Origin: JAHEZL01 sp046074525
Lineage (GTDB): Bacteria > Bacteroidota > Bacteroidia > Flavobacteriales_C > GCA-002722245
Reading direction: 5' to 3'
DNA: 64,000 nt
NCBI GenBank assembly: GCA_046074525.1
Contig: JBJTOK010000047.1
Span: 1-64,000, forward strand
Shown: piece by piece, positions 31,881-40,406 of the stretch
Layout of the letters: each line of letters starts with the position of its first letter
Numbering within the stretch: position 1 is the stretch's first letter
Notes under the pieces: generated by a model
Seen by the model: the letters and a program-made list of their open reading frames with translations, nothing else
Database searches by the model: none
Told to the model about the DNA's origin: nothing
Position numbers and translations under genes: made by a program

Positions 31881-32390
31881 TTACCTGATTCTCACCAGCT
31901 CATAAAAAGTACAGTCGTACTTATTTTTCTCGTCCTTCTTGCAATAGATTTCGGAGGTATTGCGCCATTTGGTCATATCCAATTCGGGGAAAAAGGTATC
32001 GGCGTCAAAGGTTTCATTGACGCGGGTGAGGTAGATATGTGTGACCAGGTCCTGGTCGAGGCATTGTCGGTAAATTTCACCACCGCCAATCACAAAAAGT
32101 TCTTTTTCACCACGCTGGCGGGCAAACTGGATGCCTTGTAAAATAGAGGTGGTAACGAGGCAGCCCGGTATTTCCAATTTAGGATCCCTGGTAATAACGA
32201 TGTTGGTGCGGTTGGCCAGTGGACGGTATTTTTCGGGAATGGATTCGTAGTTTTTTCGGCCGGTCAAAATATGGTGTCCCAATGTCCTGTCCTTGAAAAA
32301 CTTCATGTCGGTAGGCAAATGCCACAGCAAACCATTGTCTTTACCAATGGAATTGTTCAGTCCTGCTGCAACAATGATAGATACCTTCAT
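31881..32390 (-). CDS. folA: Dihydrofolate reductase
   Basis: Protein of 169 residues that reduces dihydrofolate to tetrahydrofolate with NADPH. Typical motifs are seen in order: IVAAGLNNSIGKDNGLLWHLPTD split across the N terminus, GRKNYESIP, NIVITRDP, and FVIGGGEIYRQ with the Gly-rich NADPH site. It starts 10 bases after thyA in the same operon, which makes sense since ThyA produces dihydrofolate. Confidence 0.96.
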   Translation of the reverse strand: MKVSIIVAAGLNNSIGKDNGLLWHLPTDMKFFKDRTLGHHILTGRKNYESIPEKYRPLANRTNIVITRDPKLEIPGCLVTTSILQGIQFARQRGEKELFVIGGGEIYRQCLDQDLVTHIYLTRVNETFDADTFFPELDMTKWRNTSEIYCKKDEKNKYDCTFYELVRIR

Positions 32391-32400
32391 TTCGTATTAA

Positions 32401-33195
32401 TTATACCGCCACCGGAGCTTTAATGTGCGGGTGCGGATCGTAGCCCAGCAATTCAAAATCCTCAAATTTAAAGTCGAAGATATTTTTCACTGCCGGATTT
32501 ATTTTCATTGTAGGTAAAGCGCGAGGCTCCCTTGAAAGCTGCAAATGGGTTTGTTCCAGGTGATTTTTGTAAAGGTGCGTGTCGCCAAAGGTATGCACGA
32601 AATCCCCGAGTTTAAGATCGCAAACCTGCGCTACCATCATAGTGAGCAGGGCATAGGAGGCAATATTGAAAGGTACGCCTAAAAATACGTCGGCGCTGCG
32701 TTGGTACAATTGACAGGATAATTTTCCGTCGGCCACATAAAACTGAAAAAAGGCGTGGCAGGGTGGGAGTGCCATTTTCTCAATTTCCCCTACATTCCAT
32801 GCGCTAACAATGAGTCGGCGGGAATCAGGATTCTTCTTTATTTGCTCGATGAGGTTTGTGATCTGATCGATATGGCGGCCATCGGGAGTAGGCCAGGAGC
32901 GCCATTGGTAGCCGTAAACCGGACCCAGATTCCCATTTTCATCAGCCCACTCGTCCCATATAGAGACATTGTTTTCCTTAAGGTATTTGATATTGGTATC
33001 GCCCTGCAAAAACCACAGCAATTCGTGGATAATGGAGCGCAAATGGCATTTTTTGGTGGTCACCAGAGGAAAGCCATCATTAAGGTTGAAGCGCATCTGG
33101 TAGCCGAAAACACTGATCGTTCCTGTGCCGGTGCGGTCTTCTTTGGAAGTACCGTTGTCAATGATATGTTGCAGGAGATCGAGGTAGGCCTTCAT
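32401..33195 (-). CDS. thyA: Thymidylate synthase
   Basis: Protein of 264 residues, the normal short bacterial form, converting dUMP and methylenetetrahydrofolate to dTMP and dihydrofolate. Catalytic Cys lies in LPPCHAFFQFYV; substrate residues are in QLYQRSADVFLGVPFNIASY and DTHLYKNH. It lies between the bifunctional nuclease gene (3 bases) and folA (10 bases). Confidence 0.97.
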   Translation of the reverse strand: MKAYLDLLQHIIDNGTSKEDRTGTGTISVFGYQMRFNLNDGFPLVTTKKCHLRSIIHELLWFLQGDTNIKYLKENNVSIWDEWADENGNLGPVYGYQWRSWPTPDGRHIDQITNLIEQIKKNPDSRRLIVSAWNVGEIEKMALPPCHAFFQFYVADGKLSCQLYQRSADVFLGVPFNIASYALLTMMVAQVCDLKLGDFVHTFGDTHLYKNHLEQTHLQLSREPRALPTMKINPAVKNIFDFKFEDFELLGYDPHPHIKAPVAV

Positions 33196-33198
33196 TTA

Positions 33199-33810
33199 TT
33201 AAGATTCTTTTCTTTTGTTCAGCTCGTCGCGGATTTGTGAGGCTCTTTCATAGTCTTCCATGGCAATGGCCTCTTCCAGGTATTTTTCCAATTCTTCGGG
33301 AGTAGCCGTTTTGAGGTCCTTGCTGCTTGATTGCAGGAGTTCTTCCACCGGATCTTCCAGATTATCTTCCTCTTCAGTTTCGTTGGCCGCCTGCTCGTCT
33401 TCAAGGAGGATGCCGGCAGTGGAGAGGATGAATTCGTAGGTGGATATCGGACAGTTGAATCTTACTGCAAGAGCGATAGAATCGGAGGTACGGGCATCAA
33501 TTTCCACTTCTTTACCGTCTTTCTCGCAAATCAGCTTCGCGAAGAAAATGCCTTCCACCAGGTTGTAAATGATCACTTCCCTGATATTGATATCGAAAGT
33601 ATTGGCGAAAGTTTTAAAGAGATCGTGGGTGAGCGGACGGCTTGGCGTCATCTTTTCAAGTTCGATGGCAATAGCCTGTGCTTCAAAGCCGCCAATGATG
33701 ATGGGCAATCTTCTTTTGCCATTGCGTTCTCCCAGTACCAGGGCATAGGCGCCCGTTTGAGTCTGACTGTAGGAAAGTCCTATTATGTCTAAATTAATTT
33801 TCTTCATCAA
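33199..33810 (-). CDS. Bifunctional nuclease family protein with UVR motif
   Basis: Protein of about 203 residues. Residues 1-135 form a BFN/DUF151 domain (ALVLGERNGKRRLPIIIGGF, then PLTHDLF, then DARTSDSIALAVR). An acidic linker (EEEDNLEDPVEELL) leads to a C-terminal UVR motif (EEAIAMEDYERASQIRDEL), which in UvrB/UvrC mediates contact. The combination is common in Bacteroidota and suggests a role in nucleic-acid handling. It is the first gene of the operon with thyA and folA. Confidence 0.88.
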   Translation of the reverse strand: MMKKINLDIIGLSYSQTQTGAYALVLGERNGKRRLPIIIGGFEAQAIAIELEKMTPSRPLTHDLFKTFANTFDINIREVIIYNLVEGIFFAKLICEKDGKEVEIDARTSDSIALAVRFNCPISTYEFILSTAGILLEDEQAANETEEEDNLEDPVEELLQSSSKDLKTATPEELEKYLEEAIAMEDYERASQIRDELNKRKES

Positions 33811-33842
33811 GTCCCTTCAACGAAAAGTTAAAAGGTAAAAGT

Positions 33843-33911
33843 AAAAAGCCAAAAGCAAATAACATAATATTTTGCTGTTTGGCTTTTAGGAGACGCAAAA
33901 TTTTGCGTCTC
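33843..33911. repeat. Two adjacent hairpins downstream of etfA
   Basis: The first is AAAAGCC...GGCTTTT (33843-33887), a likely terminator for the minus-strand etfBA transcript. The second is a perfect 22-bp palindrome GAGACGCAAAA/TTTTGCGTCTC at 33890-33911, a type of repeat found widely in bacterial intergenic DNA. Confidence 0.75.
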
Positions 33912-33915
33912 TACC

Positions 33916-34872
33916 TTAACCTTTTAGTTTCTTAATAGCTTCATTCAATTTCGGTACCACCTGCAAGGCATCACCCACAATTCCGTAATCTGCCGCTTTA
34001 AAGAAAGGAGCCTCAGGATCGGTATTGATCACCACTATTTTTTTAGAGGAGCTGATACCTGCCAAATGCTGGATGGCTCCTGAAATACCGATAGCAATGT
34101 ATAAGTTTGGTGCAACGGCAATCCCTGTCTGACCAACGTGTTCGTGGTGCGGTCTCCAGCCGATATCGGCTACTGGCTTGGAGCAGGCTGTTGCTGCACC
34201 GAGCGTTTCGGCGAGCTGTTCAACCATGCCCCAGTTTTCAGGGCCTTTCATACCGCGACCGGCACTTACAACGATTTCTGCTTCGGTGAGGTTGATTTTA
34301 CCCGAAGTTTTCTGGTATTCTACGTGTTGCAATGATTTGTCTTTATCGCTTGGGGCTGCGCTGCCTTTTTCAACAGCTGCAGCAACTGCGTTTTCTTTTA
34401 TTCCAAAGGAGTTGGTGGAGAGTACAATCACTTTTACATCACCTGCCAGTTCCACGTGGGCAAAAGCTTTTCCAGAGAAAGTCTTTTTCTTCACTGTGAA
34501 AGGAGCGGTACTGCTTGGTAATTCTACCACTTCGGTAACGATAGAGGCATTTAACTTTATGGCCAGTCTTGGTGCCGCACCTTTGCTTTTCCATGTGCCG
34601 TTGAACACGATGAATTTAGCGCCGGCAGCTTTTGCTGTTTCGGCTATGATGGTGGCCACGCCTTCATGGTTCGTGTCGCCATCGATATGAATGACTTTGG
34701 AGGCGCCATATTTCCCTAGGGAAGCAAGATTATCGGCGCTTACATTACCAATGACCACAGCAGTTACGCTGCCGCCCACGGCCTGCGCTACTCCTGAGGC
34801 ATAAGCCACGCTCTCGAAAGTTGATTTCTTGAAATTCCCGTCCCAGTTTTCTGCGAATACTAATACTGACAT
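33916..34872 (-). CDS. etfA: Electron transfer flavoprotein alpha subunit
   Basis: FAD-binding subunit of 318 residues of the EtfAB dimer, which carries electrons from acyl-CoA dehydrogenases to the quinone pool or bifurcating partners. The C-terminal FAD domain is clear: SAGRGMKGPENW, then GATTACSKPVAD-like ATACSKPVADIGW, then VGQTGIAVAPNLYIAIGISGA and INTDPEAPFFKAADYGIVGD. It follows etfB by 21 bases in one operon. Confidence 0.96.
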   Translation of the reverse strand: MSVLVFAENWDGNFKKSTFESVAYASGVAQAVGGSVTAVVIGNVSADNLASLGKYGASKVIHIDGDTNHEGVATIIAETAKAAGAKFIVFNGTWKSKGAAPRLAIKLNASIVTEVVELPSSTAPFTVKKKTFSGKAFAHVELAGDVKVIVLSTNSFGIKENAVAAAVEKGSAAPSDKDKSLQHVEYQKTSGKINLTEAEIVVSAGRGMKGPENWGMVEQLAETLGAATACSKPVADIGWRPHHEHVGQTGIAVAPNLYIAIGISGAIQHLAGISSSKKIVVINTDPEAPFFKAADYGIVGDALQVVPKLNEAIKKLKG

Positions 34873-34893
34873 ATCTTATATTTTATCGGATGA

Positions 34894-35637
34894 TTAAATG
34901 ACTTTTGCTTCTGTGTGTAATAAATTCACCAGCTCCTCTACGTTGTCGGCAGAAACCATTTTGCAGGCTGCTTTAGGTGCAGGTAAATCGAAGGTTTTGA
35001 ATGTGGCATTTCCTGATGCTGATCCAGGGATAACTGCCAGTGGTTTTGTACGGGCAGCCATGATACCACGCATATTTGGTATGCGGAGTTCACTTTCTTC
35101 TACCATGCCTTTTTGAGCGGCTGCGACAAGTGGGAGAGTGGACTTAACCACTTCCTTCCCACCGTCGATCAGCGTCTGCATAGTAGCAGTAGATCCGTCG
35201 ATATCGATTTTCACGCAAGGTGAAACAGAGTTTATTCCCAAGAGTTCGGCGAGCATGCCCGGAACGGCGCCACCGTTATAATCAATGGATTCGCGACCAG
35301 TGATAATGAGGTCGAAACCTTTGTCTTTAGCATAATTAGCGATTTCAGTAGCCACCTGCAGGGAATCTGTAGGATCGGCATCGATTCTTACCGAATCATC
35401 GGCACCGATGGCCAGGGCTTTGCGGATAACAGGTTCGGTGTCGGCGCGACCAACGGTAACGGTGGTCACTGTGCCACCTAAAGTTTCTTTAAGCTGCATA
35501 GCGCGGGAAAGACCAAATTCATCATAAGGATTGATAACAAACTGCACACCGGCAGTGTTGAATTTTGTGTTGCCGTCGGCAAAAGTGATTTTAGTTGTGG
35601 TGTCGGGAACACTGCTGATACATACAAGAATCTTCAT
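34894..35637 (-). CDS. etfB: Electron transfer flavoprotein beta subunit
   Basis: AMP-binding subunit of 247 residues. Motifs include MKILVCISSVPDTTTKI at the start, NPYDEFGLSRAMQLKE, DLIITGRESIDYNGGAVPGML, and SELRIPNMRGIMAARTKP, the segment that recognises acyl-CoA dehydrogenases. First gene of etfBA; transcribed away from pdhB across the long inverted repeat. Confidence 0.96.
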   Translation of the reverse strand: MKILVCISSVPDTTTKITFADGNTKFNTAGVQFVINPYDEFGLSRAMQLKETLGGTVTTVTVGRADTEPVIRKALAIGADDSVRIDADPTDSLQVATEIANYAKDKGFDLIITGRESIDYNGGAVPGMLAELLGINSVSPCVKIDIDGSTATMQTLIDGGKEVVKSTLPLVAAAQKGMVEESELRIPNMRGIMAARTKPLAVIPGSASGNATFKTFDLPAPKAACKMVSADNVEELVNLLHTEAKVI

Positions 35638-35742
35638 AAATCGACTGTAGAATTAAGTTGTTCAATGATAAACTTTGGGGCTTTACGATGGGATGAAGAA
35701 AAGGTTTACAAAATTGAGGGAAAATGAAGAAAAGAGCTTTGT

Positions 35743-35907
35743 TGGTTTTTTTGTGGCGTGGGTTTCCCTCTTGGAGAAGAGGGGTGTGAAGGCCTTTTTG
35801 CGCGGAAGCAGTGAGATGGAAACACCATAAGTGTCCATCTCACTGCTTACACACTTTCCAACGCACCCCTCTTCTCCAAGAGGGAAACCCACACCGCAAA
35901 AATCCCA
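35743..35907. repeat. 165-bp imperfect inverted repeat between etfB and pdhB
   Basis: The arms GTGGGTTTCCCTCTTGGAGA...GTGAGATGGAAACAC and GTGTCCATCTCAC...CTTCTCCAAGAGGGAAACCCAC meet at a 5-base CATAA loop. Pairing is nearly full except for a bulged middle segment. It lies in the divergent promoter region, so it may affect both genes or be a MITE-like element. No coding sequence here. Confidence 0.88.
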
Positions 35908-35984
35908 CATATCAGCCCATCCATTCTTATTTATTACAGATAATTCCTATTTTAGGCCCCGCGTAGAAAAAAACCTAATAATAT

Positions 35985-36962
35985 ATGAGAGTAATACAAT
36001 TCAGAGAGGCCTTGCGTGAGGCGCTTACAGAAGAAATGAGAAGAGATAAATCGGTTTATCTCATGGGAGAGGAAGTTGCAGAGTACAACGGTGCTTATAA
36101 AGTGAGTCAGGGAATGCTTGAAGAATTTGGCGAACAAAGAGTAATTGATACCCCTATTGCAGAGCTTGGTTTCGCCGGAATTGGCGTTGGTTCTGCAATG
36201 AACGGTCTTCGTCCGGTAATTGAATTCATGACCTTTAACTTCTCACTCGTGGCCATCGATCAGGTGATCAACAGTGCAGCAAAAGTATATTCTATGTCGG
36301 GTGGTCAATTCAACTGTCCGATTGTTTTCCGCGGACCTACCGCTTCTGCCGGCCAGCTGGGTGCCCAGCACTCACAGGCTTTTGAAAGCTGGTTTGCCAA
36401 CACCCCAGGATTGAAAGTCATCGTTCCATCTACCCCTTATGATGCCAAAGGCCTTTTGAAATCGGCCATCCGTGATAATGATCCTGTGATCTTCATGGAA
36501 TCGGAACAGATGTATGGCGACAAAGGTGAAGTGCCTGAAGGCGAATACCTCATTCCTATCGGAGTAGCAGATATTAAGAGAAAAGGAAAAGACGTGACCA
36601 TTGTTACGTTTGGTAAAATTGTTCACGTAGTGCTTGCTGCCACTGCCGAACTCGAAAAACAAGGCATCAGCGCTGAGGTAATTGATTTGAGAACTGTTCG
36701 TCCGATCGACTACGAGGCGATTTACGAGTCCATCAGGAAAACCAACCGCCTGGTAATTGTGGAAGAAGCATGGCCATTGGCTTCTATCTCCGGTGAAATC
36801 ACTTATAAAGTGCAAAAAGAGGCTTTCGATTACCTCGATGCTCCGGTGCAAAGAATTACTTCCCGCGATGTGCCTCTCCCTTATGCCATGAACCTTATCA
36901 ACGAGGCTTTGCCAAACGTGGAGCGTATTGTTAACGGAGTAAAGAGTGTATTATATAAGTAA
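35985..36962 (+). CDS. pdhB: Pyruvate dehydrogenase E1 beta subunit
   Basis: Protein of 325 residues with the transketolase-like pyrimidine-binding domain (LREALTEEMRRDKSVYLMGE, then RVIDTPIAELGFAGIGVG, then FRGPTASAGQLGAQHSQAFE) and the transketolase C-terminal domain (VIDLRTVRPIDYEAIYESI, VEEAWPLASISGEI). It pairs with an E1 alpha subunit to decarboxylate pyruvate on thiamine diphosphate in the dehydrogenase complex. The alpha and E2 genes are not in this window, so they are encoded elsewhere. A branched-chain E1 beta is possible but the sequence reads as pyruvate type. Confidence 0.92.
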   Translation: MRVIQFREALREALTEEMRRDKSVYLMGEEVAEYNGAYKVSQGMLEEFGEQRVIDTPIAELGFAGIGVGSAMNGLRPVIEFMTFNFSLVAIDQVINSAAKVYSMSGGQFNCPIVFRGPTASAGQLGAQHSQAFESWFANTPGLKVIVPSTPYDAKGLLKSAIRDNDPVIFMESEQMYGDKGEVPEGEYLIPIGVADIKRKGKDVTIVTFGKIVHVVLAATAELEKQGISAEVIDLRTVRPIDYEAIYESIRKTNRLVIVEEAWPLASISGEITYKVQKEAFDYLDAPVQRITSRDVPLPYAMNLINEALPNVERIVNGVKSVLYK

Positions 36963-36984
36963 AAAATAGAGTTGGAGGCATGAT

Positions 36985-37014
36985 TTGGTCAATTACATTA
37001 AATAATTAACTTTG
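36985..37014 (+). promoter_or_regulatory. Bacteroidota-type promoter for hppA
   Basis: TTG at 36985-36987, a 19-base spacer, and TAACTTTG at 37007-37014 match the sigma-A consensus of Bacteroidota (TTG-N19-TAnnTTTG). It lies 47 bases upstream of the hppA start codon and in the right direction. Confidence 0.7.
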
Positions 37015-37060
37015 CCGACCAATTTTGAAAACGAAAAATTATAACTAACAGTTCGAATTT

Positions 37061-39511
37061 ATGGAATCAATGATGATTTATGTGCCAATTGTTATGGCTT
37101 TGATAGGTTTAGCTTTCATGGCTATCAAAAGATCTTGGGTTTTAAAACAAGATGCTGGTGATGGTAAGATGAAGGAAATTTCAGAATACATTTACGAAGG
37201 TGCATTGGCTTTCTTAAAAGCGGAATATAAATTATTGACTTTCTTCGTAATTGGTGCCAGCATAGTATTGGCAGGTATCTCTTTTATCGTTCCTACCACA
37301 CATATCATGATCGTAATTGCTTTCATCTTCGGAGCATTTTTCTCGGCACTCGCCGGAAACATGGGGATGAAAATCGCAACCAAGACTAACGTTAGAACCA
37401 CACAGGCTGCTCGTACCAGCTTACCACAGGCATTGAAAGTTTCTTTCGGTGGTGGTACTGTAATGGGCTTGGGTGTTGCCGGTTTGGCGGTTTTGGGATT
37501 AACTTCCTTCTTTATCTTCTTCTTCCATTATTTCATGGGCGGTGTTTGGGCGCCAGCTGAAATTGGCGGTGTTATGAAAACGCCAAGTGAATTGATGACA
37601 ATCGTATTGGAAACATTGGCTGGGTTCTCTTTAGGAGCTGAGTCTATTGCATTGTTTGCCCGTGTGGGTGGTGGTATTTACACTAAAGCTGCCGACGTTG
37701 GTGCTGACCTTGTAGGTAAAGTAGAAGCTGGTATCCCTGAGGATGATCCGCGTAACCCTGCCACTATCGCCGATAACGTAGGTGATAACGTAGGTGACGT
37801 TGCTGGTATGGGTGCCGACTTGTTTGGTTCTTATGTAGCAACAGTTCTGGCAGCCATGGTATTGGGTAATTATGTGATTACCGACATGGGTGGTGATATC
37901 GTGAAAGAAGGATATAATGGTATCGGACCAATCTTGTTACCAATGGCCATTGCAGGTTTTGGTATCCTCTTCTCTATCATCGGAACTTTACTCGTTAAAA
38001 TCAAAGACAATAGCGCTAAAGAAAAACAAGTACAGGGCGCATTGAACCTTGGAAACTGGGTTTCTATTGTATTGACCGCTATTGCTTGTTATTTCCTCGT
38101 AGATAATTTATTGCCAGCAACAATGCAGATGGAATTCTTTGGAGAAGGAGTGAAAACAGTTTCTTCTATTAAGGTGTTCTTCGCTGCTATCGTTGGTTTG
38201 GTAGTAGGTGGTGTGATCTCTTCTGTTACTGAATACTACACTGGTTTGGGTACCAAGCCGGTTTTGAAAATCGTTCAGAAATCTGCCACTGGTGCCGGTA
38301 CTAACGTTATCGCTGGTATCGCAACTGGTATGATTTCTACCTTCCCTACCGTATTGTTGTTCGCAGGTGCTATCTGGGCGTCTTATGCTCTGGCTGGTTT
38401 TTACGGTGTGGCTTTGGCCGCTTCTGCAATGATGGCTACAACGGCTATGCAGTTGGCGATCGATGCTTTCGGTCCTATCTCTGATAACGCTGGTGGTATC
38501 GCCGAAATGAGCGAATTGCCTAAGGAGGTTCGTCAGCGTACAGATATTCTGGATTCAGTAGGTAACACTACTGCTGCAACTGGAAAAGGTTTTGCGATTG
38601 CTTCTGCTGCTTTGACTTCATTAGCACTCTTCGCTGCTTATGTGACTTTCACAGGTATTGACGGTATAAACATCTTTAAAGCTCCGGTTTTGGCGATGTT
38701 GTTCGTAGGTGGCATGATCCCGGTAGTGTTCTCTGCCTTGGCAATGAACTCTGTAGGTAAAGCTGCAATGGATATGGTGTACGAGGTTCGTCGTCAGTTC
38801 AAAGAAATTCCAGGCATCATGGCCGGAACAGGAAAACCTGAGTACGGTAAGTGTGTGGAGATTTCTACTAAAGCTGCATTGCGCGAAATGATGTTGCCTG
38901 GTATTTTGACGATCGGTTTCCCTATTGCCATTGTATTGATAGGTAAGTTGGTTTACCAGGATAACAACCAATTGATTGCTGAAATGCTGGGTGGTTATAT
39001 GGCCGGTGTTACTGTATCTGGTGTTCTTTGGGCTGTGTTCCAGAACAACGCCGGTGGTGCATGGGACAACGCTAAAAAATCATTTGAAGCTGGTGTAATG
39101 ATCAACGGTGAAATGACTTATAAAGGTTCTGATGCGCACAAAGCTGCGGTAACTGGTGATACAGTGGGTGACCCTTTCAAGGATACATCTGGTCCGTCAA
39201 TGAACATTTTAATCAAATTGACTTGCTTGATAGGATTGGTAATTGCTCCTATCCTGGGTAGCGGAAATTCTGATGGCGCTGCTGCTGGTTCTTGCCACGG
39301 TAAAGAAACTGTAGCTTGCTGCAAGAAAGAAGGTGAAGGCTGCAAAAAAGACGCTGCTGCTTGTCATGGTACTGAAGAAGCTGCTGCTTCCTGCCACGCA
39401 AAACAAGAGAAGCCAGCTTGCTGCCACAATAAAAAGGATTCTGTAACTACTATTGGTGGCGGAATGCATATTGAGCCTACACAACCTACATCACAAGAAG
39501 TTCATCCTTAA
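37061..39511 (+). CDS. hppA: Membrane-bound pyrophosphatase with Cys/His-rich tail
   Basis: Ion-pumping inorganic pyrophosphatase of 816 residues with about 16 transmembrane helices. Signature segments are GGGIYTKAADVGADLVGKVE, DDPRNPATIADNVGDNVGD, GPISDNAGGIAEM and GDTVGDPFKDTSGPSMNIL. Ala in GNTTAATGKG, rather than Lys, marks a K+-dependent form, so Na+ or H+ transport stimulated by K+ is expected. After the last helix comes an unusual tail of about 75 residues with eight Cys and four CH pairs (GSCHGKE, CCKKEGEGC, ACHG, SCHAKQ, ACCHNKKD), absent from typical family members and probably metal-binding. Confidence 0.96.
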   Translation: MESMMIYVPIVMALIGLAFMAIKRSWVLKQDAGDGKMKEISEYIYEGALAFLKAEYKLLTFFVIGASIVLAGISFIVPTTHIMIVIAFIFGAFFSALAGNMGMKIATKTNVRTTQAARTSLPQALKVSFGGGTVMGLGVAGLAVLGLTSFFIFFFHYFMGGVWAPAEIGGVMKTPSELMTIVLETLAGFSLGAESIALFARVGGGIYTKAADVGADLVGKVEAGIPEDDPRNPATIADNVGDNVGDVAGMGADLFGSYVATVLAAMVLGNYVITDMGGDIVKEGYNGIGPILLPMAIAGFGILFSIIGTLLVKIKDNSAKEKQVQGALNLGNWVSIVLTAIACYFLVDNLLPATMQMEFFGEGVKTVSSIKVFFAAIVGLVVGGVISSVTEYYTGLGTKPVLKIVQKSATGAGTNVIAGIATGMISTFPTVLLFAGAIWASYALAGFYGVALAASAMMATTAMQLAIDAFGPISDNAGGIAEMSELPKEVRQRTDILDSVGNTTAATGKGFAIASAALTSLALFAAYVTFTGIDGINIFKAPVLAMLFVGGMIPVVFSALAMNSVGKAAMDMVYEVRRQFKEIPGIMAGTGKPEYGKCVEISTKAALREMMLPGILTIGFPIAIVLIGKLVYQDNNQLIAEMLGGYMAGVTVSGVLWAVFQNNAGGAWDNAKKSFEAGVMINGEMTYKGSDAHKAAVTGDTVGDPFKDTSGPSMNILIKLTCLIGLVIAPILGSGNSDGAAAGSCHGKETVACCKKEGEGCKKDAAACHGTEEAAASCHAKQEKPACCHNKKDSVTTIGGGMHIEPTQPTSQEVHP

Positions 39512-39530
39512 GAAGGAGCTTACGATAAGA

Positions 39531-39556
39531 AAAGCCTCGGAATTTTTCCGGGGCTT
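39531..39556 (+). terminator. Rho-independent terminator of hppA
   Basis: AAAGCCTCGG / CCGGGGCTTT stem with an AATTTTT loop, followed by a T run on the plus strand. Confidence 0.85.
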
Positions 39557-39581
39557 TTTTGTTTCTCCAATCGTTATCCCC

Positions 39582-39770
39582 TCTAACGTCATTGCATTAG
39601 AGATTAAGAGGAGAAAGCATATTAGTGCTTTCGGGATTATTTTGTATTCAAAAATGAAGCAACCTCCTTGTGGTTTTTCTCGCGTATGTCATCCTGAGGT
39701 ACTCCGAAGGACCTATAGCCCTTCTTGTCATTTTCTCTTCTTTTCAAAGAAGCAAAGACTTTTAAGAGTG
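39582..39770. repeat. Dispersed intergenic repeat, copy A
   Basis: Shares with 49574-49716 the words AAAATGAAGCAACCTCCT, GTGGTTTT, GTATGTC, GAAGGACCTAT, GTCAT and TTTTC(A/C)AAGAAGC, in the same order and orientation. Both copies lie just downstream of a gene. No open frame is kept, so it is a non-coding repeat of unknown nature. Confidence 0.7.
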
Positions 39771-39944
39771 GGTCATCACCTTTTTCAAGAAGGAGTACCC
39801 GATGGGGGAGGTGGTTAATTTCAAAAAGTTATCCTTGCTTTCGAAGAGTTGCTTTGCTATATGGCAAAAGCACATGGGTTTTCCTCATTGCGAGAAATTA
39901 TTGTACTCGAAAATTTGAAGCATTCCTATATCTTTAAGCGTGTT

Positions 39945-40370
39945 ATGGACTTAAAAAAACAGTATAGAAATGGTGTACTCCTTCCCGCCGGGATAGCTTT
40001 TCTAATAAGCATATTTTATGCTACATTCGATAATCAAGATTACGAAAGCGAGTGGTTAACCAGAGAAAGTGCTATATCAATATGTGTAATGTTTTCAGGT
40101 GTGTATTTGACTTTTCTTTGCTTACTTTCCTCCACGATTTTTCTTGTCAGAATAGAGAAAATCAGAAATAATGGATTTTGGATTTTATTGTCTTGGTTCC
40201 TTCTTCCATTTAGTTTTATTGGGATTACAATCAATCATGAAGTTCAGTTTATGTTGAAATATGAAGGAGGGTTAAACAAGGGTATTATTCCGACATTAAT
40301 AATGACTATACCAATGACTGTTGGATTAATAATCTCATTTTATAATTACAATCGAAGTAGTAAAATTTAG
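39945..40370 (+). CDS. Unknown four-helix membrane protein
   Basis: Protein of about 141 residues from ATG at 39945 (MDLKKQYRNG); the longer frame upstream is mostly repeat DNA. Four hydrophobic segments are visible: VLLPAGIAFLISIFY, ICVMFSGVYLTFLCLLSS, GFWILLSWFLLPFSF and IPTLIMTIPMTVGLIISFY. No family recognised and no operon partner; it is convergent with the Na/Pi cotransporter gene. Confidence 0.6.
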   Translation: MDLKKQYRNGVLLPAGIAFLISIFYATFDNQDYESEWLTRESAISICVMFSGVYLTFLCLLSSTIFLVRIEKIRNNGFWILLSWFLLPFSFIGITINHEVQFMLKYEGGLNKGIIPTLIMTIPMTVGLIISFYNYNRSSKI

Positions 40371-40406
40371 GGGGGGTGCTTCGGAGTTTTATGATAATAG
40401 TTGGGA

